Below are positions 1-8,189 of a DNA stretch of 47,522 bases, one piece after another. The stretch is taken from NCBI GenBank assembly GCA_021805395.1, contig JAJZFJ010000224.1:1-47522 (forward strand). Direction: 5' to 3'. The DNA comes from a bacterium. Lineage in GTDB: Bacteria > Armatimonadota > Chthonomonadetes > Chthonomonadales > Chthonomonadaceae. Under the pieces are notes generated by a model. The model was not told where the DNA came from. It saw nothing but the letters and a program-made list of their open reading frames with translations, and ran no database searches. The position numbers were made by a program, and so were the translations under genes. The stretch's first letter is position 1; every line of letters begins with the position of its first letter.

Positions 1-33
1 TAAACCTACTAATTCCTCCCAGGAGATCCTCTC

Positions 34-1377
34 ATGAAAAGAGTACAAATTATCACATCAGTTCACTTAATTGCACTGATGATCTGCATGCATCTGCAGG
101 TTTGTCAGTCTCAGGCGGTTAAACCTGGCGACCACCTCAGCTATCTGGATAATGGGAAAGTACGTCTGGGGGTCGATCTGAATCTTGGAGGGTCTATCAT
201 CTACTTTGCAAGATCAGGCAATCATCGGAACATGGTGAACTATGCTGATAGAGGCAGGGAGATCCAGATGTCAGACTACTCTGGCCCGATACCATATCTG
301 GTGGATGGGAAGAAGCCGGATAAAACATGGGCAGGGTTAGGATGGAATCCCATCCAGTGTGGGGATGTGGCAGGCAATAGTTCCAAGCTATTAGCCTTTC
401 ATAACACCGGTAAAGAGATCTATGTAAAATGTATCCCTATGCAGTGGCCACTAGACAATGTCCCTGGTTCATGCACTTTTGAATGCTGGATCACATTGAA
501 AGGCAATGCCGCAAATATCCGCTGCAGGGTGGTGAATCACCGTAAAGATCACACACAGTATCCAGCACGAGGGCAGGAGCTGCCAGCTGTTTATACGAAT
601 GGTCCGTGGTACAGGATATTCAGTTACACAGGAGACAAACCTTTTACTAATGGTCCACTCACAAGAGTTCCCACCTCATTTCCCTGGTCGCACGTAAGAG
701 GAACGGAGCACTGGGTTGCACTGGTTGATAAATCTAATAACGGCTTAGGTGTTTTCACACCTGATTGTGAGGGATATGGAGCAGGATTTTTCGGATCTCC
801 AGGAAAGGGCAGTTCCGCCGATAGCGCTACAGGGTATATTGGACCAACATGCCCCGATATACTGGATCACAACATTATTTATCAGTATCATTACACACTT
901 ATTGCAGGCAGCCTGGAGGAAATAAGGCAATATGTCTACAGGCATTCACCGCCTCAGTCACCTCCTTCGTTCACTTTCAATAGAGATAGGCAGCACTGGT
1001 ACTATCTAAATGCGCATGATACCGGCTGGCCAATAAGAGGGGAGTTGAATATAATCCCAGATACGAATAATCCAGCTATCTTAAGTCCAACTGGTTTATG
1101 GAGCGCTACGTCTGGATCAATTTTAACAGTCGATGCTTCATTCAAAATCGGTGCTAAACAGCTAAGAATATTTTGGGAACGTTTCAACTCTCCTTCTTTC
1201 ACAATCTTGAACAGTAATACCTTTCCCATATTTGATGATGGCAAGTTTCATGTATACCATTTCAACATGGCTTCATCTAAGGAGTATTATGGCGAGATTA
1301 CAAAAGTGGAATTTATGATGAATACGGATGGTAAAGCGGGTGATTATGTGAGAATCAAGTCAATCTCTTTCAAATGA
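34..1377 (+). CDS. Secreted protein of unknown function, possibly carbohydrate-active
   Basis: A 447-residue protein with a clear N-terminal signal peptide (about residues 1-26, hydrophobic core LIALMICMHLQV), so exported. An AGGAG ribosome site lies at bases 20-24, 9 bases before the ATG. The body is rich in Trp, Tyr, Gly and Asn with motifs such as LGVDLNLGGSI, MQWPLD, QELPAVY and YTGDKPF. I associate these with uncharacterised secreted proteins of Planctomycetes, Verrucomicrobia and Armatimonadota, but cannot name a family. The last ~130 residues look like a separate beta-rich module, reminiscent of a carbohydrate-binding domain. There is no catalytic motif I can assign. A sugar-polymer role is inference, supported weakly by the GH127 gene at the other end of the window. 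Confidence 0.85.
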   Translation: MKRVQIITSVHLIALMICMHLQVCQSQAVKPGDHLSYLDNGKVRLGVDLNLGGSIIYFARSGNHRNMVNYADRGREIQMSDYSGPIPYLVDGKKPDKTWAGLGWNPIQCGDVAGNSSKLLAFHNTGKEIYVKCIPMQWPLDNVPGSCTFECWITLKGNAANIRCRVVNHRKDHTQYPARGQELPAVYTNGPWYRIFSYTGDKPFTNGPLTRVPTSFPWSHVRGTEHWVALVDKSNNGLGVFTPDCEGYGAGFFGSPGKGSSADSATGYIGPTCPDILDHNIIYQYHYTLIAGSLEEIRQYVYRHSPPQSPPSFTFNRDRQHWYYLNAHDTGWPIRGELNIIPDTNNPAILSPTGLWSATSGSILTVDASFKIGAKQLRIFWERFNSPSFTILNSNTFPIFDDGKFHVYHFNMASSKEYYGEITKVEFMMNTDGKAGDYVRIKSISFK

Positions 1378-1405
1378 CAGGATAACTTCGGTAAAAGAGA
1401 TTGAC
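1359..1405. terminator. Inverted repeat across the end of the first gene
   Basis: A perfect 12-bp inverted repeat (GTCAATCTCTTT at 1359-1370 and its complement at 1394-1405) surrounds the stop codon of the secreted protein, in the convergent gap with the M48-like gene. The loop is 23 bases and no strong T-run follows, so it is a possible bidirectional terminator rather than a classical one. Confidence 0.4.
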
Positions 1406-1417
1406 TATGTGATAACG

Positions 1418-2383
1418 TTATTTTGTGCCTGGTAACTCAGAGCCACAATCAGGGCAGAATTTATAGGTGATGTTGGTCACAAGAAGTCCGCACTCCTTGC
1501 AAGTCCGCTGACCTGCTACTGGGTCGGAATGGGGATATACACCATCCATCAGGTTGCGATATTGGATGGTTTTGCTCCACTCAATCATCTCGCGTGCTCT
1601 CACAGAAGGGAAAGGCTGAGCCTGCATGCGCAGGATTGCAAGTTTATAGTAGAGGCCCATCATATCATCTTCCACATCCTCAAGAAACTCTGCCTGTTTC
1701 ACAAACTCTTCGGGATTCAGGTCATCCATCAGCTTGTGTGATCCTGCCACAAGTTTCATAAGAGCAGTAATGCAAACGGAAGTATCCTGAGCTACGAGGA
1801 GTCCTGCGCGATCTGCTGTCAATTCAGATTTACGAAACCATGCTGAAAGAGCATATACAATAGAGTGGCTAACAACTGCTGCAGGAATAGCAAACATATC
1901 GGAGGCATCTTTCAGGATATCTGCCAGTATCGTTGCCATGGTCCTGTAGAGCATGTGCTCTGCTTTAATATGCCCAAGTTCCCGACCGATGATGAACAGC
2001 CTCTCCGAGTTAGATAGCAGATCCACCAGTGATGTTGTTAATACTACTGTATGGCACTGCATCCCAAATGAAGTTGCAGATGGGTAGGGATTTTGACTGA
2101 TGTAGAGTTCCGGCTCGGGAACATCCAGAATGGCACACGCTTCTTTGAGATCATCGTACAGTCTACTGCACTGTTTGGGTGAAACCCTTAGCGAATCTGT
2201 TGCATACTGAATTCTTAACATTCGCTCAGCCCCCTTATCAGACAGCCATTTCAGGAGCCTGTCTAATCCCGGTGTAGATCTGAGGGCTTCTAATGCTTTT
2301 CTGTCGCCAGGATGTTCAAATGCAGAGCTGTTAAGTCCTGGAAAGCGCAAGCGTGGAGGTATGGGTGAGAAGGTATCATTCAT
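1418..2383 (-). CDS. M48-like metalloprotease homologue with altered HEXXH and C-terminal zinc ribbon
   Basis: A 321-residue protein that resembles cytosolic M48 (gluzincin) peptidases. The segment IIGRELGHIKAEH (R134-E135-L136-G137-H138) sits where HEXXH is expected, and SELTADRAG (E187) matches the third zinc ligand region. The first histidine is arginine here (codon CGG), so one of three zinc ligands is missing and peptidase activity is doubtful. The last ~30 residues hold two CxxC pairs (CKECG and CPDCG), a zinc ribbon. No export signal is seen; one hydrophobic stretch lies near residues 150-180. It is the last gene of a four-gene operon. Its ATG lies 2 bases after the TAA of the gene before it, with a GGAG inside that gene's end. 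The upstream partner also ends in a zinc ribbon, which suggests a shared scaffold role. Confidence 0.82.
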   Translation of the reverse strand: MNDTFSPIPPRLRFPGLNSSAFEHPGDRKALEALRSTPGLDRLLKWLSDKGAERMLRIQYATDSLRVSPKQCSRLYDDLKEACAILDVPEPELYISQNPYPSATSFGMQCHTVVLTTSLVDLLSNSERLFIIGRELGHIKAEHMLYRTMATILADILKDASDMFAIPAAVVSHSIVYALSAWFRKSELTADRAGLLVAQDTSVCITALMKLVAGSHKLMDDLNPEEFVKQAEFLEDVEDDMMGLYYKLAILRMQAQPFPSVRAREMIEWSKTIQYRNLMDGVYPHSDPVAGQRTCKECGLLVTNITYKFCPDCGSELPGTK

Positions 2384-2385
2384 TG

Positions 2386-2961
2386 TTAATTAACTCCAGC
2401 CGCACTCTGTTGTGCACCGCAATACGGACAAAATTTAAATATTCCATTTAAGGCATGTTCACATCTTTTGCACTCAGAAATTAACTGTTCAGCACATTCT
2501 CGCGGTGATGTGAGAGTAGTAAAAACTCTTGCCATCTCTCTTGCAGAACGACAGTTCTGCTTTCCATATACCCTGTAGCGCATCTGCTTTTTGAAAAAAG
2601 GCGAGATAACTATTCGGCATGTCTCCTCGCCACCAAAAGTTTCTATCTCATCAATCCTGAAGGAGCGAATCATTTCAAGAGGGATCGACATTTCCGGAGG
2701 ACAATCCAGTACATCTCCACGATTAAGACTATACTGTAATATAAGGCGGCTGTCAGTGATTCCGATGGATAGATTTGGAGCAGATTTCGCTTTGAAACTT
2801 AACTGAAATCCTTTATTTGCTGCACCAATCTTCACTCGCAAAACACCCATCAGCATCTCATCTTTTCTCAGGTGATGCGTAATCTCCTGAACAGCGAGTG
2901 CGATCTCATTTCGACAACGCTTAGATTTCATTTTATCAACTTCTGATGTTGAAGTACTCAC
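2386..2961 (-). CDS. PH-like domain protein with C-terminal zinc ribbon, function unknown
   Basis: About 191 residues. The centre (roughly residues 35-140) alternates beta strands with motifs such as IGITDSRLILQYS and FRIDEIETFGG, resembling bacterial PH-like domains. The C-terminus carries a CKRC...CPYCG zinc ribbon like that of the next gene. I chose a GTG start at 2961 because a GAGAGGA lies 8 bases before it. An ATG at 2985 adds eight residues but has no ribosome site. It lies between the uridine-kinase-like gene (38-base gap) and the M48-like gene (2-base gap), so it belongs to the translin operon. I cannot assign a molecular function; an adaptor binding a partner or membrane is inference. 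Confidence 0.78.
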   Translation of the reverse strand: MSTSTSEVDKMKSKRCRNEIALAVQEITHHLRKDEMLMGVLRVKIGAANKGFQLSFKAKSAPNLSIGITDSRLILQYSLNRGDVLDCPPEMSIPLEMIRSFRIDEIETFGGEETCRIVISPFFKKQMRYRVYGKQNCRSAREMARVFTTLTSPRECAEQLISECKRCEHALNGIFKFCPYCGAQQSAAGVN

Positions 2962-2999
2962 AAGTTGTATCCTCTCATGCCCCATGTGCTACATGTTTG

Positions 3000-3611
3000 C
3001 TACGATATATTTCTGATGTAGGTTTCATTGAGAAGTGAACGAATGGCACCTGCTACAAGAATAGCAGACCTGTGTGTGGGTGCATCACCGGGAATAATGA
3101 GGTCGGCATAACGTTTAGATGGTTCCACATAGTTGTTGTGACCTTCTCTTGCACACTCACGATAGTAGGTAGCAATCCATTCAGGATCTGTGCTGCCACG
3201 CCCACCTTTCATATCACGCAAAAGTCGTCTTATTGCTCGCAGATCTCCATCAAGCTGAATGAACAGTTTTAGTGCTATTCTACTGCGAATTTCAGGGACA
3301 TGCAGCAGCATTAAACCTTCCAGGATCACGATTTCAGGAGCATCAGGTGATTCGCAAAGCTGGTCTAAATCTGCAACCAGTTTTGTGTTGTCCGCAGAGT
3401 TTGGGTGGTTGTTATCTGGCAGATCCTCTCCTGTTGAAGGTGATTTGAAGCGTGGACCGCCCGGTGCTCCACGGTAGAAATATCTGTCCAGAGGGAAAAC
3501 CTCAACACTATGAGATGGGGTATCTTCACGAAGGTATTCCGTTAAGGCGCTAGTTAATGTGGTTTTACCAGAGGCAGATCCTCCAGCTATACCTACAACC
3601 AATGGTTTCAC
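3000..3611 (-). CDS. Uridine kinase-like P-loop kinase
   Basis: A 203-residue P-loop kinase of the uridine kinase/phosphoribulokinase family. It has Walker A GIAGGSASGKTT (residues 7-18), the FPLDRYFYR substrate-region motif, IVILEGLMLL (Walker B strand), a lid with RLLRDMKGGRG, and the family-typical NNYVEPSKRYADLIIP. Known relatives phosphorylate uridine or cytidine with ATP or GTP. Length is near that of Udk, but the exact substrate cannot be read from the sequence. The start is GTG, sharing one base with the TAG stop of the translin gene (TAGTG), so the two are probably translationally coupled. Pairing a nucleoside kinase homologue with an RNA-nuclease-like protein suggests salvage or signalling from RNA breakdown products; this is inference. 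Confidence 0.88.
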   Translation of the reverse strand: MKPLVVGIAGGSASGKTTLTSALTEYLREDTPSHSVEVFPLDRYFYRGAPGGPRFKSPSTGEDLPDNNHPNSADNTKLVADLDQLCESPDAPEIVILEGLMLLHVPEIRSRIALKLFIQLDGDLRAIRRLLRDMKGGRGSTDPEWIATYYRECAREGHNNYVEPSKRYADLIIPGDAPTHRSAILVAGAIRSLLNETYIRNIS

Positions 3612-4255
3612 TATTTAGCCGTCCCTTCTTTTTTAAGCAATGCTCTTTCCAGTCTAATCTGTGTCTGTGTAAGAGTAAGGTCAGCTCTAGTTCTCTCAAG
3701 CACAGCCCGAAGTGAATCTGTCGCCCTGCGCAATCCACAAGTAACAGGATCGGGGAAATCGAAGGATAGCACTGTATCGAATATGGTATCCATGGTATGT
3801 AGTACACGCTCACCACGTTCCAGATCACCTTCGCGTAACAGGTCGAGCAGATGCCTTCGAGATTCGCTGGCAGCCTCAGCAATACCATGAAGCCATGCAG
3901 GTGGTTCCACACCCAGTGATTTTGGAGATGGAAGTGCATGTTCATGAATAATTGCACGCATACATTCGGCTTCCACATACTCCTTCTGACAGTCATGAAC
4001 ATAGCCGGCATAACTGAGTTCAGGATGTTTCTGAAGTGCATCTCTCAGCTTGGAAATCAGCATGTTTGCATCAGTGATGTGTGCATCTGCGGCATTAAAT
4101 TCTTTTCTATGAAGCTCCCGGATTGCTCTACTGGAGTTTTGTATAACTTCTCGACTTATGTGAAGAGCCTGCTCTCTTGTTCGATGTGTCGACTCCATGC
4201 TTGAGCGAAGTCCATTCGCAATTTCAGAGAGGGCTGAACTGGCTTGGGGTGTCAT
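3611..4255 (-). CDS. Translin/Trax-family protein, candidate RNA-binding nuclease
   Basis: A 214-residue, largely helical protein matching the translin/Trax family. Translin and Trax form octameric RNA/ssDNA-binding shells in eukaryotes, and Trax is the RNase subunit of C3PO. The segment KEYVEAECMRAII (residues 91-103) aligns with human Trax EYVEAVSFQ. E92 and E95 match the spacing of catalytic E126 and E129. GIAEAASESRR (124-134) aligns with GVADLTGELMR, giving E127 and E131 at the other acidic positions. Further family features are LPSPKSLGV, RHLLDLLREGD and LRRATDSLRAVLERTRADL. I chose ATG at 4255, with GGAG 7 bases upstream; an ATG at 4345 would add 30 residues without a ribosome site. 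First gene of the operon. Translin is common in eukaryotes and archaea but rare in bacteria. Confidence 0.85.
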   Translation of the reverse strand: MTPQASSALSEIANGLRSSMESTHRTREQALHISREVIQNSSRAIRELHRKEFNAADAHITDANMLISKLRDALQKHPELSYAGYVHDCQKEYVEAECMRAIIHEHALPSPKSLGVEPPAWLHGIAEAASESRRHLLDLLREGDLERGERVLHTMDTIFDTVLSFDFPDPVTCGLRRATDSLRAVLERTRADLTLTQTQIRLERALLKKEGTAK

Positions 4256-4345
4256 GCTCGGGCTCCAATGCTTGGTGTATAAGTACTGTTTAGCGATTGG
4301 AGATGCTGTTTCCTGCTTTATATTCTTAGCAAGGATTCTTAGCAT

Positions 4346-4798
4346 TCGAAACTGCTGCTCTAATGCTTAGGATTCGTATATCTGTGTTTACAAAAGACAT
4401 ATATTTGGAGATGGAATCCTAAGTTGGTTTGCCAAAGCAGGTTTTTTTGAATGACCTTATAAGGTACGGTATTGCCTTATCGAATGTAACTAGGGAGAAT
4501 TCAAAAAGATTGGAATCTAACTAGGTCAAAGATGAGTTAAAAGTTATTAGCATGGATATGAATGAGGTTCAGTTTGACATTTGGTGAGCAGTTCAAAAGC
4601 TTTTTAATTCTTCCATGTTCAATACATCATTTCATAGAACTCATCTCACACATTGAAAAAGCATTTGTCTGGTAATGTACTGGATTACATGTGGCCTGAA
4701 ATTTGACTTGCACATTCAGAAGTTGGGACAAATAACAGAATATCTACTTCATAATTGGGGATTTTATCTGGCAATACTGCTAGACCTTCATGCGACCA
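4346..4798. other. Intergenic region without a recognisable gene
   Basis: This AT-rich stretch lies between the start of the translin operon and the end of the DUF805 gene. It should hold the promoter of the translin operon, but I see no convincing -35/-10 pair. A 72-codon plus-strand frame (4675-4893) runs into the DUF805 gene antisense and has no ribosome site or family-like features. Confidence 0.5.
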
Positions 4799-5275
4799 TT
4801 ATGGCATTGTGCCAACATTTCTATATAGAAACTGCTGATCCGTGGGTGGTTCACCATGGTTATTTGTCTGTGGTGAACCGGCTTCTACCATGAATACCAG
4901 TAGAACAATCTGGCCAATGAACGGCAAAAGATTTAAAAATACCAAAGTTGCCGGGCGGGAGGTGTCATGAAGTCTCCGAATAGACACAGCCAAGGTTGAT
5001 ACAATAACTGTGGCTAATACTATTAGATAATTTATACTGACTAACATTAGGAAACAGGAAAACGCCTTCTCCTGGAGTATGCCAGCTTCATGGAATATCC
5101 ATCCGGCAACTGCTAATAGCTGTAGTAGTGGATACAATATACCTAGAAGGATCAGATTGGAAATTAGATAGCTCCAGAACTCCATTCGGGAAGCTCTACC
5201 AGAGTAAGTGAAGGTTTTTCGCAGGCAACTTTTATAGATTATCACCATCGATTCTAGCCAATTTAATCTATCCAC
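4799..5275 (-). CDS. DUF805 family inner-membrane protein
   Basis: A 158-residue membrane protein with the DUF805 (YhaH/YhaI-like) signature. It has TFTYSGRASRMEFWSY near the N-terminus, then three to four hydrophobic helices (about residues 35-60, 75-95 and 110-130), and RRLHDTSRPATL before the last helix, matching the family R.LHD.g.s pattern. The tail EAGSPQTNNHGEPP is the usual short polar C-terminus. Function in the family is unknown. The start is GTG with AGAGG 9 bases upstream. It appears to be a single-gene unit between two long intergenic regions. Family assignment is strong; role is not known. Confidence 0.88.
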   Translation of the reverse strand: MDRLNWLESMVIIYKSCLRKTFTYSGRASRMEFWSYLISNLILLGILYPLLQLLAVAGWIFHEAGILQEKAFSCFLMLVSINYLIVLATVIVSTLAVSIRRLHDTSRPATLVFLNLLPFIGQIVLLVFMVEAGSPQTNNHGEPPTDQQFLYRNVGTMP

Positions 5276-6001
5276 TTATGTTGACCTCTTAAGTAATTTC
5301 TGCAATAAGTCTCATATTTCTATCTCAATAAAATGTACAAATTTCAAAGTTGGAATTACATAGAGCTTCTCGGATAATCTTCATCTATATTGTCCATATT
5401 CTTATAATAGGCACAAAAGAAATCCATCGGGTTAGGAATTCCATATTTCCCATATAACTCTCATCTTAGAGTTGTAGCTGTTAACTATAGAGATAATACA
5501 AAAAATCAAAAAATCCAATAATCTGTTTTACTGATGCTCATCAACTTCAAATCTACCTGAAGTCGGTGTTGGTTAGAGAGTGGTCAAAAACTATATAGTG
5601 AGTACAAAAGAGACAGGATCTGAATAGTTATCTTGTTCTATTCAAAAGCATGTGCCTGGTAATTCATCTACAGTATAAACGTCTCACAGTGAGCCAGGCG
5701 AATCTTCACATTAAATTTTCCTGATTGATGAGTAGGGATGCATCCGATTAATATCCATCCTATCACCAATTAAGTAAATATGACTCAGTTAGTTTACACA
5801 TAGTAGCTAAAATATAGATTTTGTAGATATAATACCTCTATTCTGTACTCAGATCCAAATAATCCTCAACTTTCACCTAAGGTAGTTCACTGCCAGCAAT
5901 GGCTCCGTTAGACATACGTGAAGAGTATTCTTGCTATGGAGAGATCACAGTCATTTGAACATTTGTCGCAAACATTTTAGTCCAATAAAAGGGGAGTATA
6001 A
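5276..6001. other. Long intergenic region with a possible gene remnant
   Basis: About 725 bases of AT-rich sequence between DUF805 and the first GYF_2 gene. Apart from the remnant entered at 5356-5465 I found no intact gene, tRNA or clear hairpin. A TATAAT lies at 5828-5833 on the plus strand, but no good -35 partner is seen at 17 bases. Confidence 0.5.
5356..5465 (-). pseudogene. Possible C-terminal remnant of a lost gene
   Basis: Read on the minus strand from about 5465 to the TAA at 5356-5358, one frame gives ~35 residues that look like real protein: LYGKYGIPNPMDFFCAYY, followed by KNMDNIDEDYPRSSM. An in-frame stop lies just upstream, and the frames beyond are broken. The balanced, globular-looking composition differs from what the surrounding AT-rich DNA gives in other frames. 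I do not recognise the family. It may equally be a chance frame, since it is short and has no start. Confidence 0.28.
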
Positions 6002-6739
6002 ATGACTTTTTATGTTATAGGAACAGATGGGAGCAAGTATGGACCAACAGACATTCCTACACTTCAGCAGTGGGTAGCAGAAGGAAGGGTAGTATCACAG
6101 ACCTTGCTCGAAGAGGTAGAAACTGGTCGACAGGGGTATGCATCCAGTGTACCAAGCTTATCTTTCGCACCAAACTGGACTGTTGCACCCAGCTCTGGGC
6201 CAGCTATCTACACAAACTCACCACCCCCTCCGATCCCAAGTACATATATGCCAATGAATCAAATGACACAAAACGTACAGCCTCTTTATGGTCAGCACAA
6301 TTCGAACGCGATGCCAATGTCAATGCCTGGGGTGATGGGCTTCAGTTTTTCATACAATACTTCTGGCACGAAAGGAGCTATTCCGCCTGAGATTGCGTCT
6401 CTAAAGTGGAATTGGGGAGCCTTTGGTCTCAACTGGCTTTGGGCAATGTCTATGAAGAACTGGAAATTGGCAATTCTCTGTTTTTTACCTTTCTTTAGTA
6501 TCGGGATGCCATTCTATCTTGGGTTCAATGGGCATAAGATAGCCTGGCAAAGTAGAAGATTTGACAGTATTGACCACTTCTTCACCGTTCAGCGAGTCTG
6601 GACAAAGTGGGGCTTATGTTACGTAATCACTATTACCATGTTGGCAATTGCTGATGTTATACTTAGTCCGAGCGCAAACGCGTCTACAATATTACCGTTA
6701 GGTCTTGTTTCAGTTCTAGACTATGCTGTTTTTAGATAA
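6002..6739 (+). CDS. GYF_2-domain membrane protein, copy 1
   Basis: A 245-residue protein in three parts. Residues 2-55 form a GYF_2 (DUF4339) domain: FYVIGTDGSKYGP, then TLQQWVAEGRV. Residues ~60-125 are a low-complexity linker rich in Pro, Met, Gln and Asn. From ~130 there is a membrane module with KWNWGAFGLNWLW, two or three hydrophobic helices and GHKIAWQSRRFDSIDHF, like the DUF2628-type envelope modules. GYF_2 domains are thought to bind peptides or sense states at the membrane; the function here is unknown. A GGGGAG lies 5 bases before the ATG. The next gene (7239) is a clear paralogue, and a decayed third copy follows at 8190. The last ~20 residues diverge from the paralogue. Confidence 0.88.
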   Translation: MTFYVIGTDGSKYGPTDIPTLQQWVAEGRVVSQTLLEEVETGRQGYASSVPSLSFAPNWTVAPSSGPAIYTNSPPPPIPSTYMPMNQMTQNVQPLYGQHNSNAMPMSMPGVMGFSFSYNTSGTKGAIPPEIASLKWNWGAFGLNWLWAMSMKNWKLAILCFLPFFSIGMPFYLGFNGHKIAWQSRRFDSIDHFFTVQRVWTKWGLCYVITITMLAIADVILSPSANASTILPLGLVSVLDYAVFR

Positions 6740-7238
6740 AACAACCCATCTATGCTGATTGTCATATATCCACGGGATTATGAAGAATTGTGATTCGCAC
6801 TGCACTCCATTGATAAAGGTAGGTATGTCATTGTCATTCCACCATCTAAGTACCAGGTGTTTTTCAATTCCTTATCGCTACCAAACACCAAAGAAATTAC
6901 TTATACTATTCGTTAATTAGACTTCTTCAGCGATGAGGCATTTGCTGTTTATGTTCCGTGGATTGATAACGCAAACGAGGAGTGAATCCGCTTGTCGGTC
7001 AAAATTTATTATTTTCTTCCATATATAGATGTAGAAATACAGTATTGGAAGCATTTATGAGTAATCTGCTGTTATAATAGTTATACTAATGTGATACTTG
7101 AGACTGTTAAATCCTCATATAAGTCTATTACTGAGATCTTGAGCACCTCAATCCTCACGAATATAGACCTAGAGCATTATACAGGCATCTTGGCTGACTT
7201 ATTGATTGAAACTTTTGTTTTATTACAGAGGAGAAAAA
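6740..7238. other. Intergenic region between the GYF_2 paralogues
   Basis: About 500 bases. The first half contains a broken reading frame (entered at 6794-6985). The second half is AT-rich, with no convincing gene or terminator. Confidence 0.5.
6794..6985 (+). pseudogene. Broken reading frame, probable gene remnant
   Basis: From 6794 a plus-strand frame of 63 codons has a single internal TAA (6914-6916) and ends at a TGA (6983-6985). Before the stop it reads GRYVIVIPPSKYQVFFNSL then SLPNTKEITYTIR; after it, LDFFSDEAFAVYVPWIDNA. Both halves look like ordinary globular protein and stay in the same frame, which suggests one ancestral gene with a nonsense mutation and a lost 5' end. No start codon with a ribosome site is present. 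The family is not recognised. Confidence 0.35.
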
Positions 7239-8042
7239 ATGGCATTTTATGTAGTGGGTCCAGATGGTAACAAGTACGGTCCAGCAGACGTACCAACCCT
7301 CCAGCAATGGGTGGGAGAAGGCAGAGTCACAGCAAATACCCTTCTGGAAGAAGAAGGCACAGGAAGACAGGGCTATGCATCCACCGTCCCAGGCCTGTCA
7401 TTCACCTCTGATGGGTCGTCAGATCCTATGACAGGAGCACCAACCTACGCAAATTCCATTCCTACACAGATGCCCAATGCGTATGTTCCAAATACGCAGA
7501 TGAACCAGCCCGTTCAGCCGCTTTATGGACAGCAGAATCCATATGCAATGCCTATGACCCCTGGAGGAGTGATGGGGTATAGCATGCCTGTCAACACATC
7601 TGGTACAGATGGCGAACTTCCACCTGAGATAGCAGCAATGAAATGGAACTGGGGTGCATTCGCTCTCACATGGATGTGGCTTTCGGCTAATAATTATACC
7701 AAGGCCGCAATTGGAATGATTGTATTCGATCTGGTCTTCGGTGGTATGCAATATGTAATGATGTTTGAACACATTGGGGTAGTCAATGGTTTACTTGTTA
7801 TATTACATCTGGTCGTTACGATAGTGATTGGGAGAAAAGGAAATCAGATCGCGTGGAGACATAAGCGTTTTGACAGCGTACAAGCATTCATTTCAGCACA
7901 AAGAACATGGATGATACTGGGGTGTATCTGTACAGTGATCTTCCTTCCATTAAATGTGCTCTCGATAATTAAAGGGTTAAACCCCAATCCTGCCCCTGTT
8001 ACTTTCCAGAGCACATCTACTCTTCCTTCCACTGGAAATTAG
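7239..8042 (+). CDS. GYF_2-domain membrane protein, copy 2
   Basis: A 267-residue paralogue of the gene at 6002. The GYF_2 domain spans about residues 2-55 (FYVVGPDGNKYGP, TLQQWVGEGRV). A Pro/Met/Asn/Gln-rich linker follows, then a membrane module starting KWNWGAFALTWMW with three to four hydrophobic helices and GNQIAWRHKRFDSVQAF between them. The start is ATG at 7239, supported by AGAGGAG at 7228-7234; a TTG frame extension to 7206 lacks support. An intrinsic terminator follows 11 bases after the stop. The two copies share the domain order and linker composition, pointing to tandem duplication. Role unknown; membrane-anchored binding of proline-rich or other peptides is inference from GYF folds. 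Confidence 0.9.
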   Translation: MAFYVVGPDGNKYGPADVPTLQQWVGEGRVTANTLLEEEGTGRQGYASTVPGLSFTSDGSSDPMTGAPTYANSIPTQMPNAYVPNTQMNQPVQPLYGQQNPYAMPMTPGGVMGYSMPVNTSGTDGELPPEIAAMKWNWGAFALTWMWLSANNYTKAAIGMIVFDLVFGGMQYVMMFEHIGVVNGLLVILHLVVTIVIGRKGNQIAWRHKRFDSVQAFISAQRTWMILGCICTVIFLPLNVLSIIKGLNPNPAPVTFQSTSTLPSTGN

Positions 8043-8053
8043 GCAGCCCTTGC

Positions 8054-8082
8054 AGATCGGGGAAACCCTGTTTCTCCGATCT
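8054..8082 (+). terminator. Intrinsic terminator after GYF_2 copy 2
   Basis: A 13-bp stem with one G-U pair (8054-8066 with 8070-8082) and a three-base loop begins 11 bases after the stop codon. The following TTACATTTCC gives only a weak U-tract. Position and stem stability make termination likely. Confidence 0.7.
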
Positions 8083-8117
8083 TACATTTCCGAGTAGAGT
8101 TGAGTTTACCGCCCAGT

Positions 8118-8137
8118 ATATCGCTAAATATCGCTAA
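8118..8137. repeat. Two tandem copies of a 10-bp unit
   Basis: ATATCGCTAA is repeated twice without a gap, between the terminator and the pseudogene copy. No function is evident. Confidence 0.6.
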
Positions 8138-8189
8138 GGTATACCAATATTCCTGTGCTTAAAGCTATCAACGGAAGAAAAGGATAGGA

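Noticed and set aside
3565-4041. Long minus-strand frame overlapping the translin gene
   Set aside because: It lies in another frame within the translin/kinase genes, which have clear family motifs, so it is a shadow frame.
4675-4893. 72-codon plus-strand reading frame
   Set aside because: It has no ribosome site, runs antisense into the DUF805 gene, and its residues do not resemble a folded family.
7057-7238. Open plus-strand frame just before GYF_2 copy 2
   Set aside because: It begins after a stop without a start codon, and its AT-driven composition is not convincing; it also runs over the ribosome site of the real gene.
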